Assembly: GCA_036260075.1 (NCBI GenBank)
Contig: DATAAM010000228.1
Location: 1 to 11,046 of the forward strand
From: DATAAM01 sp036260075
GTDB lineage: Bacteria > Actinomycetota > Acidimicrobiia > Acidimicrobiales > JAHWLA01
Reading direction: 5' to 3'
DNA length: 11,046 bases
Below the pieces are notes generated by a model, which was not told where the DNA came from, ran no database searches, and saw nothing but the letters and a program-made list of their open reading frames with translations. Shown piece after piece: positions 5,342-11,046 of this stretch (positions within the stretch are counted from its first letter, which is position 1; each line of letters opens with the position of its first letter). A program made the position numbers and the translations under genes.

Positions 5342-7087
5342 ATGTCCGACCCCACTCCCGCCGCCACGCCCGAACCGTCGGAAGAGGGCGCTCGTAAGCG
5401 TCGGCGCCGTGGCTCCCGCGGGGGCCGCAACCGCAACCGATCGACACAGCCGAAGGGGGCGGCGGTCGTCGTCGACGCCGACCGCATGCCCGACGACCTG
5501 CCCGATCGCCCCATCGAAGGGGTGCCCTCGCGGGAGGCCGCCGCCAAGGCCACGGTGATGCCGGGTGAGCCCGGCATCTTCCCGCCGAAGCCGTTCCTCA
5601 CGCCGAAGCTGCCGCCGCCGCAACCCGCTGCCGCGCAGGCCGAGGCAGCAGCCGAGTCGGAGGCCGAGCCCCCCACCTCGGGCGGCCGCAAGCGCCGCCG
5701 TCGCGGCGGCCGGGGCCGAGGGAAGAAGCGGGAGGCAGAGGTCGCCGTCGAGGAGGCGGTCGAGCTCGACGAGGAGACGCTGGCCCTGCGGCGGGGGCGC
5801 GAGCGCAAGGGCAGGCCGGTCGGCCGCTACCAGATGTGCGTCCACGTGCGGGAGCAGGCCACGCAGATGGCCGTGCTCGAGGGTCGGTCGCTGATCGAGC
5901 ACTACGTGTCCCGTCCGCAGGACGACATCTCGCAGATCGACGGCAACATCTACCTGGGGCGCGTGCAGAACGTGCTGCCCGGCATGGAGGCGGCCTTCGT
6001 CGACATCGGCACGCCGAAGAACGCCGTGCTCTATCGGGGCGATGTCCACTACGACAAGGAGGATGTCGAGGGCGGTCGCCGCGACGACGTCCGCATCGAG
6101 CAGCTGCTTCGCCCCGGCCAGTCGGTGCTGTGCCAGGTCACCAAGAACCCGATCGGCACGAAGGGGGCCCGCCTCACCCAGGAGGTGTCGCTGCCCGGTC
6201 GCTTCGTCGTGCTCATCCCCAACAGCTCCACGTACGGCATCTCCAAGCGGCTTCCCGACGAGGAGCGCAAGCGGCTGCGCAAGGTGCTCGACGAGGTGAA
6301 GCCCCCGGAGCACGGCGTGATCGTGCGGACGGCGGCGGAGAACGCCACCACCGACGAGCTGCGCCGCGACGTGGCCCGGCTGCTGCGGCAGTGGAAGGAG
6401 ATCGAAGGGCTGGCCAAGCGGTCCAAGGCGCCCACGCTTCTCTACCGCGAGCCCGACATGGCGGTGCGGGTGATCCGCGAGGAGTTCAACCGCGATTACC
6501 GCGCCGTGGTCATCGACGACCGGGCGCTGTACGACGAGGTGAAGCAGTACGTCTCCGAGATCAGTCCGGAGTTGGAAGATCGGGTGGAGTACTACGACGC
6601 CGAGGCGGAGGCGCTGCCCCTGTTCGAGCGCTTCCACGTGCACGAGCAGTTGCACAAGGCGCTCGACCGCAAGGTGTGGCTGCCTTCGGGCGGCTCCCTG
6701 ATCATCGAGCGCACGGAGGCGCTCACCGTGATCGACGTGAACACCGGCAAGAACGTGGGCACGTCGAGCCTGGAGGAGACGGTCTTCCGGAACAACCTCG
6801 AGGCGGCCGAGGAGGTGGCGCGCCAGCTGCGGTTGCGCGACATCGGCGGCATCATCGTCATCGACTTCATCGACATGGAGATCCGCAAGAACCGTGACGA
6901 GGTGATGCGCGCGTTCCGTGATGCGCTCGCCCGCGACAAGACCCGCACGCAGGTCTTCGACATCTCCGAGCTGGGGCTGGTCGAGATGACCCGAAAGCGG
7001 GTGTCGGAGGGTCTGGTGGAGTCGTTCTCGGAGACCTGCCCCACGTGCAAGGGGCGGGGGATCGTCTTCGACGACTCGCTGCTCTAG
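5342..7087 (+). CDS. rne: Ribonuclease E/G
   Basis: A 581-aa endoribonuclease that cuts single-stranded AU-rich RNA in mRNA decay and rRNA/tRNA processing. Residues 1-145 are low-complexity with two Arg-rich patches (KRRRRGSRGGRNRNR at 19-33 and GGRKRRRRGGRGRGKKR at 114-130), likely RNA-binding. An S1 domain follows (NIYLGRVQNVLPGMEAAFVD at 202-221, KGARLTQEVSLPGR at 274-287). The 5'-sensor segment HGVIVRTAAEN (Arg329, Thr330) and the DNase I-like core come next, with the magnesium aspartates Asp465 (IDVNTGKN) and Asp508 (VIDFIDME). The Zn-link CPTCKGRG (Cys566, Cys569) comes near the end. Nothing resembling the enterobacterial C-terminal scaffold follows; extra sequence is at the N-terminus instead, as I recall for actinobacterial RNase E/G. 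AGAAGGGA lies 8 nt before the ATG. Its TAG shares CTAG with the stop of the convergent gene. Confidence 0.95.
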   Translation: MSDPTPAATPEPSEEGARKRRRRGSRGGRNRNRSTQPKGAAVVVDADRMPDDLPDRPIEGVPSREAAAKATVMPGEPGIFPPKPFLTPKLPPPQPAAAQAEAAAESEAEPPTSGGRKRRRRGGRGRGKKREAEVAVEEAVELDEETLALRRGRERKGRPVGRYQMCVHVREQATQMAVLEGRSLIEHYVSRPQDDISQIDGNIYLGRVQNVLPGMEAAFVDIGTPKNAVLYRGDVHYDKEDVEGGRRDDVRIEQLLRPGQSVLCQVTKNPIGTKGARLTQEVSLPGRFVVLIPNSSTYGISKRLPDEERKRLRKVLDEVKPPEHGVIVRTAAENATTDELRRDVARLLRQWKEIEGLAKRSKAPTLLYREPDMAVRVIREEFNRDYRAVVIDDRALYDEVKQYVSEISPELEDRVEYYDAEAEALPLFERFHVHEQLHKALDRKVWLPSGGSLIIERTEALTVIDVNTGKNVGTSSLEETVFRNNLEAAEEVARQLRLRDIGGIIVIDFIDMEIRKNRDEVMRAFRDALARDKTRTQVFDISELGLVEMTRKRVSEGLVESFSETCPTCKGRGIVFDDSLL

Positions 7088-8952
7088 CTTCCTCGCTGCG
7101 CTGTGGCCCGGGCGGCGGCGGCGCCGACGAGGATCAGGCCGCTCGCGGCCAGCCAGTGGCCTGGGTTCTCCAGGAGGTGCACGGCTTCGCCGTCGCGGGC
7201 GTGGGCGACCACGTCCCACGCCAGGCCCACGAGCTGCAGCCCGACACCGGCCAGGACGAGGGACAGAAGCAGCTTGCGACGGGCCCCGACGGCTCCCGTC
7301 GCCAGCGCCCCGCCGCCTGCCGCGGCCAGAGCGAGGGCGACCAGCGGCCAGGTGCCCGACGGCGCCCCGTGCCCGTGGGGTTCGCCGCTGTCGTGGCCGT
7401 GGTCCGCCCCGACGCGGTGGAGCATCGGCGCGTGGGCGTGGTCGATGTCGGTCTCGGGGGCCTGGTGCATGCCGCCTGCATGCAAATGCGTGCCGCCCTC
7501 GGGGTCGGGCGGGCTGCCCGCATGTGCGTGCGCGGCGGCGAGGACGTGCGGGGCGTCGCGGTGGCCGTGCCCGGCGGGGTCGGCGGTCGGGGCGGTCGTC
7601 GCGGCCGGCTCGGCCCAGCCGCGCAGGGCGTCGCGGATGACCCGCTCGTAGGCCGTGGTCTTGGCCGCGACACCGTCGGACGCATGGGTGATGGTGACGT
7701 CGATGCCGTCGTGCCGAAAGCGGCTCACCCAACGGGCGTCCCAGTCGGGCGCGTTCCTGCCGTAGCCGTGGCGGAGCACGATGAGCGTGTCACGCGAGTT
7801 GGAGTCGAACTCGTACGGGACGTCGATCACGTGCGTGTAGCCGGCGGCCTTGCGTTTCGCGAGGGCCTCGATGGGACTGTCGACCTCGTCGCCGGGGTCG
7901 TTCTCGTCGTCGCCGCCGTCCCCGTAGACGTGGAAGACGTCGTGGATCCGCGCCGCCGACAAGGCTGCCTTCGTGCGGGCGAACAGGTCGCGTGACGAGG
8001 CGTGGTAGGCATCGGCGCCGCAGTCGTACTCGCCACACATGTCGGTGCCGAGGCCGTGGCCGGAGAGGTGCACGGCCGCTCGCGCGCCTGGCGGCAGGGC
8101 GGCGAGCTCGGCGCGCACCTTCTCGACGGTCAGCGCGGGCCACAGCTCCGTCGATCCCATCGGGGCGCTGTAGCGGACCGGGATGTCGACACCCAGCGTC
8201 TCCAGGTGCTCGGCCACCAGGTGGCGCAGGTGGTGCGTCTGCATGATGTCGCTGAAGCCGACGCCGTGGTAGGCGACGACCAAGGCGCCGACGCGGTCGC
8301 GGTTGACCAGCGCGTCAAGGGCCTGGCGGATGCCCTGGCGGCCGCCGTCGATCCGGGGGTCGATGCCGTAGCCCGTGCGGATGGCGAGCCGGTCCCCGAA
8401 GGCGGCGCGCAGGCGTCGGATCACCTCCGCCTTCTTGCCCAGCTTCTCGTCGTAGTTGGGCGAGCGGCCTCCCATGCGCCGCCACTCGTCCCAGGCCGAG
8501 AGGCCGACGTGCTCGAAGATGTCGGGCTCCCCGGCCCCAGGGCCGCCGGGCGCCTCGTAGTGGGCCGGGAGCCGGTCGGAGGCGGGCACGAACACGGCCG
8601 GGCCGTCGTGGTGACGAAGCCAGGCGTCGACCAGTCGAGGGTTGTCGCGCGCCTCCGGACAGGCGGGGCAGCCTTCGTCCCACAGGACGGTGCCGTTGTC
8701 GAGGGCGCTCAACCAGGCCGGGATGATCCCCATCTCGATCAGGTGGCCGAAGAACTCCCGGAAGCTCTCGTACGTCCACTCGTTGTACTCGGGCGGCTCG
8801 CCGTGGTCGGCGAGCAGGACGCCGATGCGGCCGTCCGGGGCCGCGCTCGACATGGGTGACGGGGAATGGTGCGAGTCGTCGCCGTGGGCCGCGGCGGCGG
8901 CCACGCCGAGGAGGGTCAGGACAGCCACGAGGACGGCGAGGGTACGGTGCAC
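7084..8952 (-). CDS. Exported ferrochelatase/CbiX-like protein with His-rich linker and C-terminal membrane helices
   Basis: A 622-aa protein I cannot assign to a named family. Residues 1-22 are a signal peptide (MHRTLAVLVAVLTLLGVAAA), followed by a short His-rich stretch. Residues about 41-445 resemble a chelatase fold of two similar halves. GRIGVLLADHGEP is like the first strand of ferrochelatase/CbiX; VVAYHGVGF (His229) and HLSGHGLG (His299) are candidate metal-site histidines; HVIDVPYEFDSNSRDTL recalls the ferrochelatase GFVSDHxETL segment, with Asp at the Glu position. Residues 461-530 hold 15 histidines in a Gly/Ala/Pro/Asp linker, a likely metal-binding tract. Three hydrophobic helices follow (about 533-552, 560-581, 598-616). 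The GTG start at 8952 is chosen because it gives the signal peptide and sits just after the -10 box. The chelatase assignment is motif-level inference; a metal-binding or metal-storage role without enzymatic activity is possible. Confidence 0.78.
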   Translation of the reverse strand: MHRTLAVLVAVLTLLGVAAAAAHGDDSHHSPSPMSSAAPDGRIGVLLADHGEPPEYNEWTYESFREFFGHLIEMGIIPAWLSALDNGTVLWDEGCPACPEARDNPRLVDAWLRHHDGPAVFVPASDRLPAHYEAPGGPGAGEPDIFEHVGLSAWDEWRRMGGRSPNYDEKLGKKAEVIRRLRAAFGDRLAIRTGYGIDPRIDGGRQGIRQALDALVNRDRVGALVVAYHGVGFSDIMQTHHLRHLVAEHLETLGVDIPVRYSAPMGSTELWPALTVEKVRAELAALPPGARAAVHLSGHGLGTDMCGEYDCGADAYHASSRDLFARTKAALSAARIHDVFHVYGDGGDDENDPGDEVDSPIEALAKRKAAGYTHVIDVPYEFDSNSRDTLIVLRHGYGRNAPDWDARWVSRFRHDGIDVTITHASDGVAAKTTAYERVIRDALRGWAEPAATTAPTADPAGHGHRDAPHVLAAAHAHAGSPPDPEGGTHLHAGGMHQAPETDIDHAHAPMLHRVGADHGHDSGEPHGHGAPSGTWPLVALALAAAGGGALATGAVGARRKLLLSLVLAGVGLQLVGLAWDVVAHARDGEAVHLLENPGHWLAASGLILVGAAAARATAQRGS

Positions 8953-8959
8953 GCGCCTT

Positions 8960-8990
8960 ATGTTAGGGATGCCTAACGAAATCGTGTCAA
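8960..8990 (-). promoter_or_regulatory. Promoter of the chelatase-like gene
   Basis: On the minus strand a perfect -35 TTGACA (8990-8985) is followed after 19 nt by TAACAT (8965-8960), a TANNNT -10 box. The predicted transcription start (about 8953) falls at the GTG start codon (8952), so the mRNA is probably leaderless. The spacer is slightly long, which would fit an activator-dependent or weak regulated promoter. The operator described next occupies the spacer and part of the -10 box. Confidence 0.6.
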
Positions 8991-9000
8991 ATCGCCTAAC
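8962..9000 (-). promoter_or_regulatory. Inverted-repeat operator of DtxR-family (metalloregulator) type plus a third half-site
   Basis: GTTAGGGATGCCTAAC (8962-8977) is a perfect 6+4+6 inverted repeat between the -35 and -10 boxes, overlapping the latter. A further half-site, GTTAGGC on the minus strand (9000-8994), lies directly upstream of the -35 box, 23 bases from the matching half of the repeat. TTAGG/CCTAA half-sites are those of DtxR/IdeR/DmdR iron boxes and related Mn regulators (family knowledge). The 4-nt spacing is shorter than the 9 nt of the classical 19-bp iron box, so the exact regulator is uncertain. Binding here would block RNA polymerase, implying repression when metal is plentiful. 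Confidence 0.6.
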
Positions 9001-9006
9001 GAGCGG

Positions 9007-9060
9007 CGGTTCTGGGGGAGGAATCCCGGCGCAGGCGCCGGGATTCCTCCCCCAGAACCG
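9007..9060. repeat. Perfect 26-bp inverted repeat with 2-nt centre
   Basis: The left arm 9007-9032 (beginning CGGTTCTGGGGGAGG) is the exact reverse complement of the right arm 9035-9060 (ending CCTCCCCCAGAACCG), with AG between. It fills the space between the metal-type operator of the divergent chelatase-like gene and the -10 box of rplU. No T-tract follows on either strand, so a normal intrinsic terminator is unlikely. It could be a dispersed palindromic element, a cruciform or protein-binding site, or an RNA hairpin target. Confidence 0.9.
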
Positions 9061-9067
9061 GCTTGGC

Positions 9068-9073
9068 TACCAT
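9068..9073 (+). promoter_or_regulatory. Putative -10 box of rplU-rpmA
   Basis: TACCAT (TANNNT) ends 9 nt before the rplU ATG at 9083. The start would be about 9080, leaving a leader of about 3 nt. The -35 position falls inside the right arm of the inverted repeat and shows no consensus. No Shine-Dalgarno sequence precedes the ATG, which fits a leaderless mRNA. Confidence 0.42.
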
Positions 9074-9082
9074 GGTCCGCCT

Positions 9083-9391
9083 ATGTACGCAGTCATCAAG
9101 ACGGGCGGGAAGCAGGAGCGCGTGGCCGAGGGCGACCGCGTGCGGGTCGAGCGCCTCGGTGCCGACGAGGGCGCCGAGGTGTCGTTCACCCCTGTGCTGC
9201 TCGTCGACGGCGAGACGGTCCTGGCGGGCGCGCAGGTCGGCGGGGCCTCGGTGTCGGCCCGGGTGGTCGGCGAGGAGAAGGGCCCGAAGATCCGGGGCTT
9301 CACCTACAAGAACAAGACCAACCAGCGGAAGCGCTGGGGCCACCGCCAGAAGTACACGACGATCGAGATCACCGGGATCACGAGGGGTTAG
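9083..9391 (+). CDS. rplU: 50S ribosomal protein bL21
   Basis: A 102-aa ribosomal protein of the large subunit that binds 23S rRNA near bL20. The sequence is complete and typical: MYAVIKTGGKQERVAEGDRV at the start, TPVLLVDGETVLAGAQVGGA in the beta-barrel, and the basic RNA-binding tail FTYKNKTNQRKRWGHRQKYT followed by TIEITGI. The frame is open well upstream, but homology fixes the start at 9083. rpmA follows after 2 bases, as in most bacteria. No cysteine-type or other paralogue features are seen. Confidence 0.98.
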   Translation: MYAVIKTGGKQERVAEGDRVRVERLGADEGAEVSFTPVLLVDGETVLAGAQVGGASVSARVVGEEKGPKIRGFTYKNKTNQRKRWGHRQKYTTIEITGITRG

Positions 9392-9393
9392 CC

Positions 9394-9651
9394 ATGTCGA
9401 AGACCAAGGGTGGAGGCTCCACCAGGAACGGGCGTGATTCGGCAGCCCAGCGCCTCGGCGTCAAGGTGTTCGACGGCACGGTGGTGACGGCGGGGGCGAT
9501 CATCGTGCGCCAGCGGGGCACCAAGTTCCATCCCGGCATCAACGTGGGCCGGGGCGGCGACGACACGCTCTTCGCCACCGCGCCGGGCTCCGTGAAGTTC
9601 GGCACGCGCAAGGGCCGCAAGCTCGTCGACGTGCTGCCTGTCGAGGGCTAG
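9394..9651 (+). CDS. rpmA: 50S ribosomal protein bL27
   Basis: An 85-aa ribosomal protein whose N-terminus reaches toward the peptidyl transferase centre. MSKTKGGGSTRNGRDSAAQR, LGVKVFDGTVVTAGAIIVRQ and RGTKFHPGINVGRGGDDTLF are diagnostic. The N-terminus begins directly with MSKTKGGGS, so there is no sign of the cleavable extension found in Firmicutes bL27. A GAGGGG element overlapping the end of rplU serves as ribosome binding site, and the two genes are 2 bases apart. It ends 74 bases before obg. Confidence 0.98.
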   Translation: MSKTKGGGSTRNGRDSAAQRLGVKVFDGTVVTAGAIIVRQRGTKFHPGINVGRGGDDTLFATAPGSVKFGTRKGRKLVDVLPVEG

Positions 9652-9711
9652 CGACTCCGACCACCACACTGACCGCGCGGGCGGGCTCGCGTCTTCCCGC
9701 AACCTCGCCTC

Positions 9712-9717
9712 TAGGCT
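9712..9717 (+). promoter_or_regulatory. Putative -10 box of obg
   Basis: TAGGCT (TANNNT) ends 8 nt before the obg ATG. A start at about 9724 would give a leader of about 2 nt. The ATG has no Shine-Dalgarno sequence; instead a 10-bp palindrome TCGACGTCGA (9717-9726) runs into it. The -35 region is unclear. Readthrough from rplU-rpmA is also possible because no terminator is visible in the 74-base gap. Confidence 0.38.
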
Positions 9718-9725
9718 CGACGTCG

Positions 9726-11030
9726 ATGTCCGGGTTCGTCGACGAGGCGCAGTTGCACGTCAAGGCAGGTGACGGCGGTGCGGGGTCGGTCTCGTTCCGG
9801 CGAGAGGCGCATGTACCAAAGGGCGGACCCGACGGGGGCGACGGGGGAAAGGGGGGCGACGTGTGGCTGGTGGCCGACACCAGCGTGGCGTCCCTGCTCG
9901 CGTTCAAGGACCATCCGCATCGCCGGGCGGGCAACGGCGGGCACGGTGCCGGCCGACAGCGGCACGGGGCCAACGGTGCCGACGAGCTTGTGAAGGTGCC
10001 CGTCGGCACGGTCGTGAAGGACCTTGACGGCAACCTGCGCGCCGATCTGGCCCGAGCCGGCGATCGTTGGCCGGCAGCCCTGGGTGGCCGCGGTGGCAAG
10101 GGCAACGCTCGCTTCCTGTCCAACCGTCGGCGGGCACCGAGCTTTGCCGAACAGGGCGAGGTGGGCGAGGAGCGGTGGTACAACCTCGAGCTGAAGCTCA
10201 TGGCAGATGTGGCCCTGGTCGGCTTCCCGAACGCCGGCAAGTCGACGCTGATCTCGCGCATCTCGGCGGCCAAGCCGAAGATCGCCGACTACCCCTTCAC
10301 CACGCTGGTGCCGAACCTCGGCGTCGTCCGCACCGGCGACAGCGAGTTCGTCGTCGCCGACATCCCCGGGCTGATCGAGGGCGCGTCGGAGGGGCGGGGG
10401 CTCGGCCACCAGTTCCTCCGCCATGTCGAGCGGGCCCGCGTGCTGGTCGTGCTCCTCGACCTCGCCCAGGTGGAGGGCCGCAGCCCGGCGGAGCAGGAGC
10501 GGATCCTGCTCGAGGAGCTGGGGCGCTACGAGCCCCAGCTGCTGGAGCGGCCCCGGCTGGTGATCGGCACCAAGGCCGACGTCGCGCCGCCCGAAGTCGA
10601 GTTCGACGGCATGCGGATCTCGGCCGTCACCCGCCAGGGGCTCGGCCCGTTCCTCGGCGCCGTCACGCGGCTGGTCGAGGAGGCGAGGTCGAGCGAAGGC
10701 CACGTCGACTCGTTCGTGGTCCATCGGCCGGCCGAGGAGGGCTTCAGCGTCCGGCGCGACGAAGACGGTGCCTTTCGGGTCGTCGGCCGGCTGGCGGAGC
10801 GGGTCGTGGCCATGGCCGACCTCACGAACCCCGAGGCGCTGTCGTACGTGCAGGACCGGTTCCGCCGCCTCGGCGTCGACCGGGCCCTGGCCCGGGCGGG
10901 GGCCAACCACGGCGACACCGTCCGCATCGCCGAGATCGAGCTCGAGTACCACGAGCCGGCCACGGCGGCGGCCGAGGCCGCCGAAGCGGAGTCCGAGGCC
11001 GAGACCGGCCCCCGGCGGCGGCGTCCATGA
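9726..11030 (+). CDS. obg: GTPase Obg (ObgE/CgtA)
   Basis: A 434-aa GTPase that helps assemble the 50S subunit and links it to growth state. The Gly-rich Obg fold is at about 1-158 (FVDEAQLHVKAGDGGAGSVS, GGPDGGDGGKGGDVWLVAD, GGRGGKGNARF). The G domain follows: G1 GFPNAGKST (166-174), switch I DYPFTTLVPNLG (188-199), G3 DIPGLIEGAS (212-221), G4 TKAD (282-285) and G5 SAV (299-301). G4 has Thr where NKxD is usual, a substitution tolerated in some GTPases such as Rho. The OCT domain covers about 328-408 (VVHRPAEEGFSVRRDEDGAF, then NPEALSYVQDRFRRLGVDRA). The last 25 residues are an Ala/Glu-rich tail ending in arginines. It overlaps the next gene by ATGA. Confidence 0.97.
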   Translation: MSGFVDEAQLHVKAGDGGAGSVSFRREAHVPKGGPDGGDGGKGGDVWLVADTSVASLLAFKDHPHRRAGNGGHGAGRQRHGANGADELVKVPVGTVVKDLDGNLRADLARAGDRWPAALGGRGGKGNARFLSNRRRAPSFAEQGEVGEERWYNLELKLMADVALVGFPNAGKSTLISRISAAKPKIADYPFTTLVPNLGVVRTGDSEFVVADIPGLIEGASEGRGLGHQFLRHVERARVLVVLLDLAQVEGRSPAEQERILLEELGRYEPQLLERPRLVIGTKADVAPPEVEFDGMRISAVTRQGLGPFLGAVTRLVEEARSSEGHVDSFVVHRPAEEGFSVRRDEDGAFRVVGRLAERVVAMADLTNPEALSYVQDRFRRLGVDRALARAGANHGDTVRIAEIELEYHEPATAAAEAAEAESEAETGPRRRRP

Positions 11031-11046
11031 TCGTCGTCGTCAAGGT
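11027..11046 (+). CDS. proB: Probable glutamate 5-kinase, first codons only (partial)
   Basis: ATG at 11027 overlaps the obg stop (ATGA) and opens MIVVVK before the window ends. Glutamate 5-kinases commonly begin with a strand of this kind (VVVKIGTSS or VVVKVGSS), and proB follows obg in many actinobacteria. Only six full codons are visible, so the call rests mainly on gene order. Confidence 0.55.

Noticed and set aside
5321..7732. An 803-codon open frame on the minus strand across rne
   Set aside because: It lies antisense to a clearly identified RNase E/G. Its product is low-complexity Arg/Ala/His/Leu sequence without family motifs, a common effect of high GC.
9007..9060. Intrinsic terminator reading of the inverted repeat
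   Set aside because: There is no T-run after either arm. The neighbouring genes on both sides point away from it, so no transcript needs to end here.

Overview
The window is GC-rich DNA from what looks like an actinobacterium. The order rodA / radical SAM protein / DUF2344 protein / RNase E/G / rplU / rpmA / obg / proB resembles the ndk-rne-rplU-rpmA-obg-proB neighbourhood of mycobacteria, and even more the mre-rodA-rne-rplU arrangement I associate with Acidimicrobiia. The class-level assignment is inference from gene order and base composition. No rRNA, tRNA, CRISPR array, transposase or phage gene was seen.

Layout. (1) Positions 2-199: the 3' end of rodA, plus strand. (2) Positions 204-2369: a three-gene minus-strand operon made of a TasA/CalY-type secreted fibre or coat protein, a SipW-type signal peptidase, and a secreted protein of unknown function with FN3-like and Ig-like regions. 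The genes are joined by a one-base overlap and a one-base gap. A cyclic-di-GMP-I (GEMM) type riboswitch lies in the 5' leader (about 2468-2386). (3) Positions 2673-5326: a TIGR03960-type radical SAM protein and a TIGR03936/DUF2344 protein, overlapping by one base. (4) Positions 5342-7087: RNase E/G with a long disordered, basic N-terminal extension. (5) Positions 7084-8952, minus strand: a predicted exported ferrochelatase/CbiX-like protein with a His-rich linker and three C-terminal membrane helices. Its promoter carries a TTAGG/CCTAA operator of the type bound by DtxR-family metal regulators. (6) Positions 9083-11046: rplU, rpmA, obg and the first codons of probable proB.

How it fits together. 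The plus-strand genes are housekeeping: cell-wall elongation, RNA decay, ribosome proteins and a ribosome-assembly GTPase. Two minus-strand modules interrupt this series. Each meets a plus-strand gene tail to tail with no room for a terminator (199/204 and 7084-7087). One module is an extracellular matrix operon apparently under cyclic-dinucleotide control. The other is a membrane-anchored chelatase-like protein apparently under metal control.

Other structure: a perfect 26-bp inverted repeat with a 2-nt centre lies just upstream of rplU. Four genes (radical SAM, chelatase-like, rplU, obg) have a TANNNT hexamer ending 7-10 nt before the start codon, which suggests leaderless or nearly leaderless transcripts.
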